From contig OZ220680.1 of NCBI GenBank assembly GCA_965116345.1, positions 2,542,001-2,606,000 on the forward strand: a stretch of DNA of 64,000 nt, given 5' to 3'. Positions 36,051 to 45,110 of the stretch are shown in pieces (the first letter of the stretch is position 1; every line of letters starts with the position of its first letter). Origin of the DNA: VXYL01 sp965116345. GTDB lineage: Bacteria; Pseudomonadota; Gammaproteobacteria; Pseudomonadales; Azotimanducaceae. The translations under genes and the position numbers were made by a program. Below the pieces are notes generated by a model. The model saw only the letters and a program-made list of their open reading frames with translations. It searched no databases and was not told the DNA's origin.

Positions 36051-36965
36051 CTAGTGGTTCGGATCGAACACCTCGCCGAGCGTGCCGGCGTCGAGCACGC
36101 TTTCGGCCCAGGCTTCGAGATCGCGCGCCGACGCCTGATCCACACGTTCGACGGTTTCGGTCGACAGCGGGCCGAATCGCCGCCGAAGTAGCCGCCGCAG
36201 CAACGCCCGCTCCCCCTCCATGCGGCCACGATTCATGCCCTGCTGCATTCCTTCTTCGCGGGCCCTTTGGACGATTCCTGCCATGGTGCTGCTCTCCTCT
36301 GGATACTGCCGCCGGTAGCGCCGCCGCTCATTCTCGGTGAGGCCGGCGTAGATGTCGATGAAGTCGACGTACTTCGCGCGCCTCTCCCGGTCCGGCTCAA
36401 GCGCCAGCAGGCCGCGCACCGCTCCCGCGTAGACCTCGACCCGGCGCTCCCGCGGGCTGCGCATGTTCGGAAGATTCACGCGGGCGACCACGTTGTCGCT
36501 GTCCAGCCAGGACTCGGCGGGCATCTGGGCGAGCCTGCACGCGATGTAGTCGAAGGTCAGGTAGGAGCGGCGCTCGGTGCCCAGCGCGAGCGACGTTGGC
36601 GCCCGACCGGCATCGCGCAGGAAGATCACCACCGGCACCACGCGGTCGGTGCCGAGCATGTCGGCCAGGTCGAGGCAGTAGTGCGCCAGCCGGTAGGCCG
36701 AGAACGTCCGCCAGTCGGACTCCTCCTCCAGCGCGAACAGGACCGCGTCGCGGCGGCCGTCGGCCCACTCCACCAGGAGAGGCACGTCGAGCTCCCGGAA
36801 GCGGCCGCCGAGACGCGCCTTCAACTGCTCCTGCCGCACCGGGACGCAGCTGGCTTCGTCGTCGCGCGCCGGCGCCTCCCCGGGCGCGAAGAACTCGAGC
36901 GCCTGTCGCGGGTACTCGACGATGAGGTTCTTGAAGTTGTGGTCGTGGCTGACGGCGTCCGCCAT
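36051..36965 (-). CDS. Rpn/DUF4351 nuclease-like protein, copy C
   Basis: A 304-residue intact copy, almost identical to copy A over the first 220 residues, with one QQGM unit instead of four. The DUF4351 end differs slightly (ALLRRLLRRRFG, AWAESVLDAGTLGEVF). Start at ATG 36965 after the conserved upstream block. The near-identity to copy A implies recent duplication or gene conversion. Confidence 0.82.
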   Translation of the reverse strand: MADAVSHDHNFKNLIVEYPRQALEFFAPGEAPARDDEASCVPVRQEQLKARLGGRFRELDVPLLVEWADGRRDAVLFALEEESDWRTFSAYRLAHYCLDLADMLGTDRVVPVVIFLRDAGRAPTSLALGTERRSYLTFDYIACRLAQMPAESWLDSDNVVARVNLPNMRSPRERRVEVYAGAVRGLLALEPDRERRAKYVDFIDIYAGLTENERRRYRRQYPEESSTMAGIVQRAREEGMQQGMNRGRMEGERALLRRLLRRRFGPLSTETVERVDQASARDLEAWAESVLDAGTLGEVFDPNH

Positions 36966-37475
36966 GTCCAAGTCTCGGGTTCGTACCGGGAATAGCATCG
37001 GCGAAACACCGGACCGGGCACTGTGGGCGATGGCTGAAACACCTGTAGACGATTGCTGAAATGCGTGTGCGAGATTGTCGGCTGAGCGCAGCTTCTTGCG
37101 GCGACGAGCCCCAGCTCGTAGGGGCGAGGCTTGTCCTCGCCCGTGTTCGCGCAATGAACGGCATTTGGTTCTGTCGGCCGGGGCGACGGCGAGCCTGACG
37201 GGCGCGTTAGCTATAGTTGGGGTCGCCTATGGCACACGCCCCGTCGTCTGAGGCGGAGCCTCGTTGTTCCATGCCTCGACTCGCCGAGGCGAGGTGACGG
37301 GCGAGCGCGCATACTGCCCGGTCGCGTACCGACGCACTTCGGTTGGCAACCCGGAGCCGAGTACATCCATCTGCCATCGCCCTATGGAGCGTCACGTTGC
37401 CGCCATCGACGCGGCAGACCGTGTAGGCATGGCACGTACCTTGCGGGATTGCGATGGGTGCCTCGCCCGATGAGT
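36966..37475. repeat. Non-coding upstream flank of Rpn copy C, shared with copies A, D and E
   Basis: No gene is visible in these 510 bp. The first 110 bp (including GATTGCTGAAATGCGTGTG) are shared with the regions upstream of copies A, B, D and E. The next 330 bp (CGATGAACGGCATTTGG-like, GCGCGCATACTGCCCGGTCGC, CCGAGTACATCCATCTGCCA) recur upstream of copy E at 55590-55925. The block contains a REP-like hairpin at 37118-37145. Confidence 0.8.
37118..37145. repeat. REP-like hairpin (GTAGGGGC family)
   Basis: GGGCGAGG-CTTGT-CCTCGCCC forms a perfect 8-bp stem with a CTTGT loop, preceded by GTAG. The same plan occurs at 63591-63615 and, inverted, at 63678-63698; a degenerate one lies near 42569. 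Confidence 0.75.
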
Positions 37476-37502
37476 TGTAAATCGATCAGCTACAGGTGCC
37501 TC

Positions 37503-38824
37503 TCACCGCTGATAGAACGCTCCTGGGTCGTTTTCCAGCGGCTGCGGCTCGTACTCCCCAACATAGTCAAAGAAGTCCACCCTAAGCCGAGGTAGGTCCA
37601 CCTTGATCCGTTCGATCAGCCGAGGCGTGGAAGCCCCCTCGAAATCGTCATGCACCAGAAACGTCACCTTGCCGGATTGAAGGTGCGCCTTGATCAGATC
37701 GACCGAACCCGCATCCCCGAAGAGCTGTAAGGCGCACCCGACATAGATCCGGATCAGAGGAAGGCACTCGCCAAGAACCGACTGGTGGAACGTCAAGTCG
37801 TGATCCTCGTTCAGAACCCCAATGCCAAGTTCGTCGTGGCAGAAGACGGCGGCTTCTTCCAGTCGGGCACTGTCCCCGTCGCGAACAAGGCCCGCTTCCC
37901 CGCATTCCGCACCTTGGTGATGCTGCCGAAGAAGAACTGCACGTCCCGCTGAAGCCGGTCGGGAAGTTGGCTGTACGGCCTGCGCTTGCCGAAATGGCTT
38001 AGCGCGAAGTACACGAGCAGGTCTTCCTGGCGGCCGATCGCGGCGGCCTCGTATTCGTCGGGGCCGAAGAACCGTCCGACCCATTCATGCACCCGCCGCC
38101 AGGAGCCGACCAGTTGGATCAGCGATTGCGCTTGCGGACATTCCTCCGGTGCCGCGGGGCGGCCTAGTTCGAGGGCCTTCGTCCAATAGGCGTCGATCTG
38201 CTCCCGGTGCTGCCCGATCAGCGATGCCACGGCCTCGCTGTCGGGTTCCCGCCTAAGAAGCCGCCACTCCCGCCGCACCTGTTGGCGCGCAAGCAGGAAC
38301 AGCTGCTCCTCCATGGCGTCCCTGAACACGAGGCAGATGCCGGCTGCGATGGGGATCGCGTTCGCGCCGAGCGTCTTCTCCACGTAGGACCGGAACTCGT
38401 CCTGGACGTAGTACTTCTGAAAGGTGTTGCGCTGGGTCCGGACCCCGTCCTCGTAGGCGGCGAACTGTTCGCGCTTGCTCTGGTAGCCGAGCATGACGCT
38501 GACGATCAGAACCCTCCTGGCGAGCGCGAAGGCGGCCTTGAGCGTTTTCCCCCGCTCGTCGGGATCCTCGATCACGTTCAGCACGAAGCCGAGATTCACG
38601 ATGTCGGCCGACTGCCGTTTGGCATCCGGGCGAAAGACGGGATCCCAACCGCTTGCGGGTACGTTCAGCTCAGAGAGCAGGCGCAGGTCATCGCCTCGAC
38701 CGCAGCCGTAGTCGAACAACGATCGCGAACCGTCCAGAAAGCCGAACCTCAACAGATGCTGCATGGGGGACGACAGAGCCGAGCGCCGCTGCGCGGTCCG
38801 GTGGCGCTCGATCTGCCCGGTCAT
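37503..38824 (-). pseudogene. DNA phosphorothioation-associated putative methyltransferase, single frameshift
   Basis: Two overlapping frames together give a full protein of about 440 residues. The N-terminal part has the family opening IERHRTAQ, SAM motif FDYGCGRGDD (residues 37-46), GWDPVFRPDA and VNLGFVLNVIEDPDERG, as in the TIGR04096 family. Near 37862 the frame ends early, while the next frame continues LEEAAVFCHDELG, RIYVGCALQLFGD and KAHLQSGKVTFLVHDDF. Restoring one base there (GACTGG to GACCTGG on the coding strand) joins them. Start at ATG 38824 overlaps the preceding gene (ATGA). Either recently inactivated or a sequencing error. The family is linked to Dnd systems in other genomes; no dnd genes are in this window. 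Confidence 0.8.
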
Positions 38825-39327
38825 GCGGTTGCCACCAGTTCGCCGTCTTCGAGGGTCAATCCAAACGAACTCAAACGGGCACGCCAAGCCTTCCGCGTGC
38901 CGATCCGCGTTGTGTCCCGGAATGCGCCCAGGCGCTCAAGTCGCCCGGTCAGTTCAATGGCGGCGGGAACGAGCGGATGGGCGGCGGGAAGCAGCAGTTC
39001 CTTGCGGTGCAGGATCGGGGGGCTTGCCCGTTGAGAGTAGTCGGTGAAACGGCACCCGCCCTGCACGGCGTCGCAGGACAGCGCGGTGAGCAGAGCGGGA
39101 AATGGCTCGGAGAAATGCTCGTAGAGCAGGAAGCTCAAGCGCGTCCGCCCGAGTTTGACCACGTTGAAGTCGCATGGTCCCTCGACGAATCGGTGCAGGG
39201 TCGCGTGGAGGAAGTCAGCCACGTCCGGCAACCCGGCAACGAGGTCAACATGGTAGTAGCTGAACTCCACCAGGTGCTTGCCGCGACCGGTTGATCGCAG
39301 CCGGCGATTCGCCCACGCAAGAGTCAT
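38821..39327 (-). CDS. Small protein like the C-terminal domain of the phosphorothioation-associated methyltransferase
   Basis: A 168-residue protein. NVVKLGRTRLSFLLYEHFSE, then FTDYSQRASPPILHRKELLLP and IGTRKAWRARL resemble the C-terminal region of TIGR04096-type proteins (KLH...Y.DF...DY...NPPILHRKE). Here it is a separate gene. Start at ATG 39327 overlaps the upstream ATPase stop as ATGA, and its own stop overlaps the methyltransferase start, so the three genes are coupled. Function unknown; a companion specificity or substrate-binding subunit is a guess. Confidence 0.7.
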   Translation of the reverse strand: MTLAWANRRLRSTGRGKHLVEFSYYHVDLVAGLPDVADFLHATLHRFVEGPCDFNVVKLGRTRLSFLLYEHFSEPFPALLTALSCDAVQGGCRFTDYSQRASPPILHRKELLLPAAHPLVPAAIELTGRLERLGAFRDTTRIGTRKAWRARLSSFGLTLEDGELVATA

Positions 39328-40832
39328 GGGTCGCCCCACGAGACTTCGTAGCGCGTAGCGCGTCCGTTCCCTGTGCGGCGGAGCAATCCGACGTCGCGGA
39401 GGTGGTTCATGATTCGTTGTACTTTCCGTTCGTCAAAGCCGGTTCGCTCGATCAGTTCTCGGGTCGTTGTCGAGTCGTTAGACGCAATGATCTTCCAGAC
39501 GCTCTTCTTGTCTCCCGTCAGACGCTCTAGTGCCTCCCGGCCTATGAGTTCGGTCGCCAATGCCGCCGCACTCCGGTAGAAGGTGAGCGTCAGGTAGGGC
39601 GGCTCCCATTTGTAGCGAGGCATCGGCAATCCGGCTTCCCGGGCGCCGTGGCGTAGCGATTTGAGCCCCAGTCCTCTCTCCTCCGCCAGATGCATGCGGG
39701 AAAAGATGTAGTGCAACACCGGATTGCGACTCAGCATGGGCGCGTTGAACGCCTGCATCTGATCCAACGTGATGGGCTCGACGGGTGCGCCTGGGCTCAT
39801 CACCTTGATCGTGTCGTCCGATACGACGAACTGGCACTTGGCTCCGCTGATGGCGTAGTCACGGTGGATGATCGCGTTGACCAACCCCTCACGAACCAAC
39901 TCGAAGAGCTTCTGATTGACTTCCACTCGCTTGGGACCGGAGCGGTCGATGGGATTGGGCAGCCGGTACCGCAGCCATTGCAGGGCCTCCTCGGGCGCGA
40001 ACACCTGAGGACCGTCGAAGTCCCGCACTTCCTCGCCCCCATCCGCAAAGTGGACGGTGGCGAGCACTCCAACCTGGGGCAGAACCGCCCTCGGCTCTTG
40101 GCCGAACAACAACAATCCAAAGCCCGTCGGGGCTGTTCGACCCTTGGCGTCTTCCTGGACAAGGCCGAGGTGGCGCAGACGACGAAAGAAGGCTGCGGAA
40201 GCTGCCGCGTCCGTGATGCCAGCCGTGTCCCGGTACCGATTGAGCGCATCGCGAGAGAGTTCGTCGATGTGAACGGACGGCAGCGCGTCTTCTAGGTCCG
40301 AAAGCGAAGGGGGTTCCCTAGCCGCATCCACTTCAGCTTCTGCGCGCTCCCATGCCTGCTCAAGGAACGGCTTGTTCGCTTCCCTGATCTCACGCTGCAG
40401 GTCGTGATCGAACATGTGCACGACCACACCGTTGTTCTGAAGGAAGCGAATGCCCCTGCGATCCACCGTTGGATCTGGATCCTCGATGCCTACCCAGACC
40501 TCTTTGATGCGTGCCAGAACGATGCGCTCGGCGCAGCTCAGCTTCGGTGGCTGACGCGCGCCCGGAGCACACGGCTCCAACGTGACGAACAGAACGGCGT
40601 CGTCAAGCCTTGCCGCCTGCTTCTTCCTCTCCAGCAGGGTGTATTCCGCGTGATCGCCGTCCCGCAACTCTCCCCGATAGGCGGTCTCCACATCGCCGTT
40701 CGGCTCCCATAGGATCGCACCCACCGAACGGCTCAGCTTCCCGTCCGTGCGTGCATCTGCAACGGACAGCCGCATGACCTGGACGGCGCGTTCCATGAGT
40801 TCGCGCGGATCGAAGTTGGTTCTTCCCACCAA
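39324..40832 (-). CDS. RibD-like deaminase fused to RecG/Schlafen-type ATPase and winged helix
   Basis: A 502-residue fusion. Residues about 10-145 are a zinc-dependent CMP/RibD-type deaminase: His61-Ala-Glu63 (HAEYTLLE) and PC(x11)C with Cys88 and Cys100, then ERIVLARIKEVWVGI. The middle (about 180-400) holds the HATPase-like module of RecG/AlbA-type proteins: LREGLVNAIIHRDY-type motif, IKVMSPGAP, and HLAEERGLGLKSL. The end (about 430-500) is a winged helix (TRELIERTGFDERKVQRIMNHL). It heads a three-gene coupled operon. Possible roles are sensing nucleotides or DNA ends and deaminating nucleotides during infection; that is inference. A 323-bp piece of it is duplicated at 43601-43923. Confidence 0.82.
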   Translation of the reverse strand: MVGRTNFDPRELMERAVQVMRLSVADARTDGKLSRSVGAILWEPNGDVETAYRGELRDGDHAEYTLLERKKQAARLDDAVLFVTLEPCAPGARQPPKLSCAERIVLARIKEVWVGIEDPDPTVDRRGIRFLQNNGVVVHMFDHDLQREIREANKPFLEQAWERAEAEVDAAREPPSLSDLEDALPSVHIDELSRDALNRYRDTAGITDAAASAAFFRRLRHLGLVQEDAKGRTAPTGFGLLLFGQEPRAVLPQVGVLATVHFADGGEEVRDFDGPQVFAPEEALQWLRYRLPNPIDRSGPKRVEVNQKLFELVREGLVNAIIHRDYAISGAKCQFVVSDDTIKVMSPGAPVEPITLDQMQAFNAPMLSRNPVLHYIFSRMHLAEERGLGLKSLRHGAREAGLPMPRYKWEPPYLTLTFYRSAAALATELIGREALERLTGDKKSVWKIIASNDSTTTRELIERTGFDERKVQRIMNHLRDVGLLRRTGNGRATRYEVSWGDP

Positions 40833-41291
40833 ACTATGCTCCGACCTGCTCCGACCAGATTCTCTGGGAGCCCCTTGGCTGGCGAGACGAGCTTCAGTGT
40901 CGTGAACTTCGCCCTCGGTCAGCGCGCTCGAGGCGAGGAGATTGTGTCGGAATATGGGTGCAAAGAAAACTGTTGAACCATAATCCCGTCATTTTGAAGA
41001 GGGCATTGTCGGTAGTATTTGATTTGGCTACTTGATGTGCTTGAATTCCGACGTATTGGGCAGATTGTTGTCGGGATTTCGCCAAGCATCTAGTGCAAGG
41101 CGTGGCTCCTCTTCGTGCTGATGCTCGAGGTGCAGAGCACGGTGGGGAAGGTTGGATCTGGTGTCGTTGCTCTGGACCATGGGGACAGCTGATTCAAATG
41201 GCCATTCAAGGGAGACGTGTCGCTCATGGTTCGCTTGGGCTCATCGTTGATAGAAATCCTAAAGGAATTCCGCAGCCAAGCATCGCGACCA
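40833..41291. other. Intergenic, no gene seen
   Basis: This 459-bp gap lies upstream of the deaminase-ATPase gene and downstream of Rpn copy D. Part of it (about 40950-41080) is clearly AT-richer than its surroundings, which fits a promoter region or imported DNA, but I see no convincing reading frame or motif. Confidence 0.6.
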
Positions 41292-42218
41292 CTAGGGGTT
41301 CGAATCGAACACCTCGTCGAGCGAGCTGGCGTCGAGCACGTCCTCGGCCCAGGCCTCGAGATCGCGCGCCGACGCTTGATCCACACGTTCGACGGTTTCG
41401 GGCGACAGGGGGCCGAATCGCCGCCGCAGTTGCCGTCGCAGCAACGCCCGCTCCCCCTCCACGCGGCCCCGGTTCATGCCCTGCTCGATGCCCTGCTGCA
41501 TGCCTTCTTCCCGGGCCCTTTGGACGATTCCTGCCATGGTTCTGCTCTCCTCGGGATACTGCTGTCGGTAGCGCTGACGCTCATTGTCGGTGAGGCTGGC
41601 GTAGATGTCGATGAAGTCTACGTACTTCGCGCGCCTCTCCCGGTCCGGCTCAAGCTCCAGCAAGCCGCGCACCGCCTGTGCGTAGATCTCGACCCGGCGC
41701 TCGTGGGGGCTGCGCATGTTCGGCAAGTTGACCCGGGCGACCACGTTGTCGCTGTCCAGCCAGCGCTCGGCGGGAATTTCCGCCAGCTTGCACGCCAGGT
41801 ACTCGAACGTCAGGTAGGAGCGGCGCTCGGTGCCCAGCGCGAGCGACGCTGGCGCCCGGCCGGCATCACGCAGGAAGATCACCACCGGCACCACGCGGTC
41901 GGTGCCGAGCATGTCCGCCAGGTCGAGACAGTAGTGCGCCAGCCGGTGCGCCGAGAACATCCGCCAGTCGGACTCCTCCTCCAGCGCGAACAGGACCGCG
42001 TCGCGGCGGCCGTCGGTCCACTCCACCAGGAGCGGGACGTCGAGTTCCCGGAAGTGGCCACCGAGGCGCGCCTTCAGCTGCTCCTGCCGCACCGGGACGC
42101 AGGTCGCCTCGTCATCGCGCGCCGGCGTCTCCTCGGGCGCGAAGAACTCAAGCGCCTGGCGGGGGTACTCGACGATGAGGTTCTTGAAGTTGTGGTCGTG
42201 GCTGACCGCGTCCGCCAT
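41292..42218 (-). CDS. Rpn/DUF4351 nuclease-like protein, copy D
   Basis: A 308-residue intact copy, more diverged than A and C: it opens like the others (MADAVSHDHNFKNLIVEYPR) but has EETPARDDEATC, LTFEYLACKLAEIPAERW and ELEPDRERR. The helical repeat reads EGMQQGIEQGMNRG (two units). DUF4351 end present (AWAEDVLDASSLDEVF). Start at ATG 42218. Its upstream 180 bp follow that of copy A, including GAAATACGTGTGGGAGATCG. Confidence 0.82.
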   Translation of the reverse strand: MADAVSHDHNFKNLIVEYPRQALEFFAPEETPARDDEATCVPVRQEQLKARLGGHFRELDVPLLVEWTDGRRDAVLFALEEESDWRMFSAHRLAHYCLDLADMLGTDRVVPVVIFLRDAGRAPASLALGTERRSYLTFEYLACKLAEIPAERWLDSDNVVARVNLPNMRSPHERRVEIYAQAVRGLLELEPDRERRAKYVDFIDIYASLTDNERQRYRQQYPEESRTMAGIVQRAREEGMQQGIEQGMNRGRVEGERALLRRQLRRRFGPLSPETVERVDQASARDLEAWAEDVLDASSLDEVFDSNP

Positions 42219-42633
42219 GTCCGCGCCTCGGGCTTGTGGCGGTAGATAGCATCGGCGAAACACCGGACCGGGCGCTGTGGGCAATGGCTGAAACACCTGT
42301 AGTCGATTGCTGAAATACGTGTGGGAGATCGCCGGCAGTTCGCGTCAGCCGGAGTCCTGCCCAAGGTCATGCAGTTGGACGGCAGGGCACGGCGGCGGAT
42401 GCCCGTGGCCTCGACGAGGGCCGGAACTCATGGGGCCTCGACTTGGATTGGCGCAGGGAGGATCCTACCGGCGGGCATGGCTCGTTGGTCTGAGCGAAGT
42501 CGCGTCCGCCCTTCTTGAGACGTCGCCATCTCTACCGCTGAGCACAGTTCTTGCGGGCCGGGCCTCGTAGGGGAGGCTTGTCTTGCGCTTGGCGAAGGGG
42601 AAGTGCATGCGATGACATGACGAAAACCTCCGA

Positions 42634-43095
42634 TTGCGACCCAGTAGGTGAAAGACCTGACCGGCCAAGGTTGGCCAGCCAGTCGGAGCCGAGTGTTGCG
42701 TGGTCCGGGGGCGACCCCGGCTGCGAAGCGTACACAGGAAGCCTTGCAGGCGTGTGATTGAGCCCCGAAATCGTTCTCCTCGTGGAAGCCGACTGTGACA
42801 AACAGTGGAAGGCCCCACTGCGACGCCGAGACCGGCCGGGCGCTGGCGGTTCCGCCGGGTCGGAGAGCGGCGCATGCAGGCAGGGGTCGCCTAGGAACTT
42901 GGGAGGTCTCGTCGTCTCCACCGGGGACGCGGTGCGGACGGCCGCGATAGACGGTAGTCCCGGCCCGCGCCGGCGGGAGCGAACAGGCACACGGGCCGCA
43001 GATCGAGCCGAGGCGCGGTGCTACGAATTGCCCTGTGAGGTCAAACGGTCACAAGCCGCGCGGGAGGCGGCGCTTGTCGCGGACATGAGCGTGGG
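42634..43095 (+). mobile_element. Probable 5' fragment (domain I) of a group II intron
   Basis: The sequence starting TGCGACCCAGTAGGTGAAAG and continuing through CCGAGTGTTGCGTGG, GCGAAGCGTACACAGGAAGC and GTGTGATTGAGCCCCGAAAT reads like the 5' end of bacterial group II introns, with the later ACGGTAGTCCCGG block also typical. No reverse transcriptase frame and no domain V/VI hairpin follow, so only the 5' part is left. Recognition is from memory of such introns, not from a covariance model. Confidence 0.5.
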
Positions 43096-43215
43096 CTCGG
43101 TCTTCACAAGGCGCTAAGTGCCGTGAGCGGGACATCCGAATTCGCTGAGCGCCCGACTACACTGTTCTTCATCTCCAACTGGCGAGACCCAAATAAACCA
43201 CCGCAAGCATCGCGA

Positions 43216-43600
43216 CTAGATGTCCCTAGGTGGGCTTCGGAAGATCTTGTTCCGATGCCACTCCACAAACTCTCCCTCCGGAAGGTAGCTTGTGTTTGTG
43301 GTTCCCTCAGGCCTAGACCGTGGTAACCTAGCACCCAGTCGGTCTTGCTTCCAGACAGCTCCTGGCTACAGACAATCGTGCGAAGGTCGATACCTACGGT
43401 AAACGCCCCGAGATCAAACGCCTTGTGGTGAAGTACACACAACGCAAGCCCGTTCGACTCCTTGTCGGGCCCCTTGGCCGTATGCCACATGATGTGGGCA
43501 GCCTCAATTCCCGCCAGCTTGTCGCCAAGCCGCATGTCAAATCCACAAACGCAACACCGGTACTCGTAGGCGACTCCGTGAGTTGGGATTCGACTACACG
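43216..43600 (-). pseudogene. 3' relic of a phosphorothioated-DNA-binding HNH restriction endonuclease
   Basis: YRCCVCGFDMRLGDKLAGIE, AAHIMWHTAKGPD, NGLALCVLHHKAFDLGAFTV and the downstream GYHGLGLREPQ match the HNH domain of ScoMcrA/SBD-type modification-dependent enzymes, with CxxC...H..H..H ligands kept. The 5' part (sulfur-binding domain) is missing: the sequence is cut at 43600/43601 and joined to a piece of the deaminase-ATPase gene. A one-base loss near 43280 shifts the frame; restoring it gives EFVEWHRNKIF and a natural stop at 43216. Confidence 0.75.
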
Positions 43601-43923
43601 TTGATCGTGTCGTCCGATACGACGAACTGGCACTTGGCTCCGCTGATGGCGTAGTCACGGTGGATGATCGCGTTGACCAACCCCTCACGAAACAACTCGA
43701 AGAGCTTCTGATTGACTTCCACTCGCCTGGGACCGGAGCGGTCGATGCGATTGGGCAGCCGGTACCGCAGCCATTGCAGGGCCTCCTCGGGCGCGAACAC
43801 CTGAGGACCGTCGAAGTCCCGCACTTCCTCGCCCCCATCCGCAAAGTGGATGGTGGCGAGTACTCCAGCCTGGGGCAGAACCGTCCTCGGCTCTTGGCCG
43901 AACAACAACAATCCAAAGCCCGT
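43601..43923 (-). pseudogene. 323-bp duplicate of part of the deaminase-ATPase gene
   Basis: Nearly identical (few substitutions) to 39805-40127, in the same orientation, encoding GFGLLLFGQEPRTVLPQAGV through FVVSDDTINV. Sharp boundaries at both ends. It has no start or end of its own and abuts the HNH relic. Confidence 0.92.
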
Positions 43924-44195
43924 GCAGAGCACGGTGGATCACCTCATGGCGTTGCGGGTACTCGACTACGTTGACAATCAGCACACGCAACTGTGGTGCG
44001 GTCACCGTTCGGGAGCGGGACCGTCTCGCTGAGCCGCAGCCGTAATCGCGCCGCTCAGCCGGCCAGCGATTCGTCGGTGTCTTCGGCGATCTGGCGTGTG
44101 CGACTAGTGTTGCGTCATCACTGAACATTGTAGTTGGAAGGAGTGCGCCGGACAGGGAGCCCGGCGGATTCGGAAGGCCGTTCAAGGAGGAAGCG

Positions 44196-44470
44196 ATGGG
44201 CCTGGAATGTGTGCTGAAGCTGTCGGAGGAGGAGCGCGTGGAGCTGTCGGAAATCGCCAGGGGCGTCCGCGGCAGGCGCCCCATCACGCAATGGAAGGTG
44301 ACCCGCGCGAAGGCGCTGCTGAAGTGCGACGAGGGGAAGCGGGGCCGGGCTGGCCGGATGCGCGGATCGCGGAGGCTACTGGACGTCACGACGCGGTCGG
44401 TGGAGAACTGGCGCAAGAAGCCGGTGTTCGAAGGTTCGGAGGCGGCCATGACCCGCGCACCTGGCAGGAC
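44196..44470 (+). pseudogene. IS630-type transposase remnant
   Basis: LKLSEEERVELSEIARG and WKVTRAKALLKCDEGK fit the HTH start of IS630 transposases; GPGWPDARIAEAT then appears in another frame before LDVTTRSVENWRKK returns, so it has at least two indels. The DDE domain is absent. GGAGGAAGCG precedes the ATG at 44196. Confidence 0.65.
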
Positions 44471-45110
44471 CGTTGGCCTCTGGATTTGTCGTACACGGCG
44501 GCTGCGATGCCGTTCGGTGTAGTAGCGACGTCTGGGCGTGGAGGCGGCCGGAGGAGAAAGTCTCCTGTAAACTATTGGTTCGTTGACCTCGTTGGCGTAT
44601 GTGCGAATCGACTGCCCAACGACGCGGCACTTCGCCAAGGGTCCTGTCTGCCACCGGAGTGGTGTCCACTTGACGGTGGGTTGGAGGAGGTCGCCTCTAG
44701 AGTGGCGTAGGTCGTGTGCTGCGGGCGGAGTATGGGGATCGGAATGGTACGGATTGGGGGTAACGCGACGACCGAAGAAACTAGAGACTCTCGTCCGATG
44801 CAGCCGTCATGGACATGGAGCGCCATCTGTCCAGCCAGAGCTACTCGTTCAGGCTGGCCGCAAATTGCGATGTGAGCGGGATATGGATCTATTGGTGATA
44901 AGCGATGGCAACTCATAATACCGCGTCTGACGCTGTCAATACGGCTGTTCGTGCGTACCTAACTGCACTCTAGGAGAAAAACAAATTGGCCATAGTTTCA
45001 ATACTAGATAGGAGAAAGGCCAACAGATCTGTACTGGGTGGGCGATACACCAATCCCATGATCAGTAGAAATAGTACATTCTGACAGGGGATCCCGCTGG
45101 GGGGAAACAC
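44471..45110. other. Intergenic region before the DISARM-like cluster
   Basis: I see no gene in these 640 bp. From about 44,930 the base composition falls towards AT, with CAATACTAGATAGGAGAAAGG and AAATAGTACATTCTG stretches and a TTGGCC/GGCCAA inverted pair near 44,996-45,036; a promoter for the downstream operon is expected here. A GGGGGGAAA ribosome-binding site precedes the ATG at 45111. Confidence 0.5.

Noticed and set aside
37503..40832. A complete Dnd phosphorothioation system
   Set aside because: No dndA, B, C, D or E-like gene is seen. Only the associated methyltransferase family is present.
42758..43117. A 119-codon plus-strand frame
   Set aside because: Lies within the probable group II intron fragment; Arg/Gly-rich with no family match.
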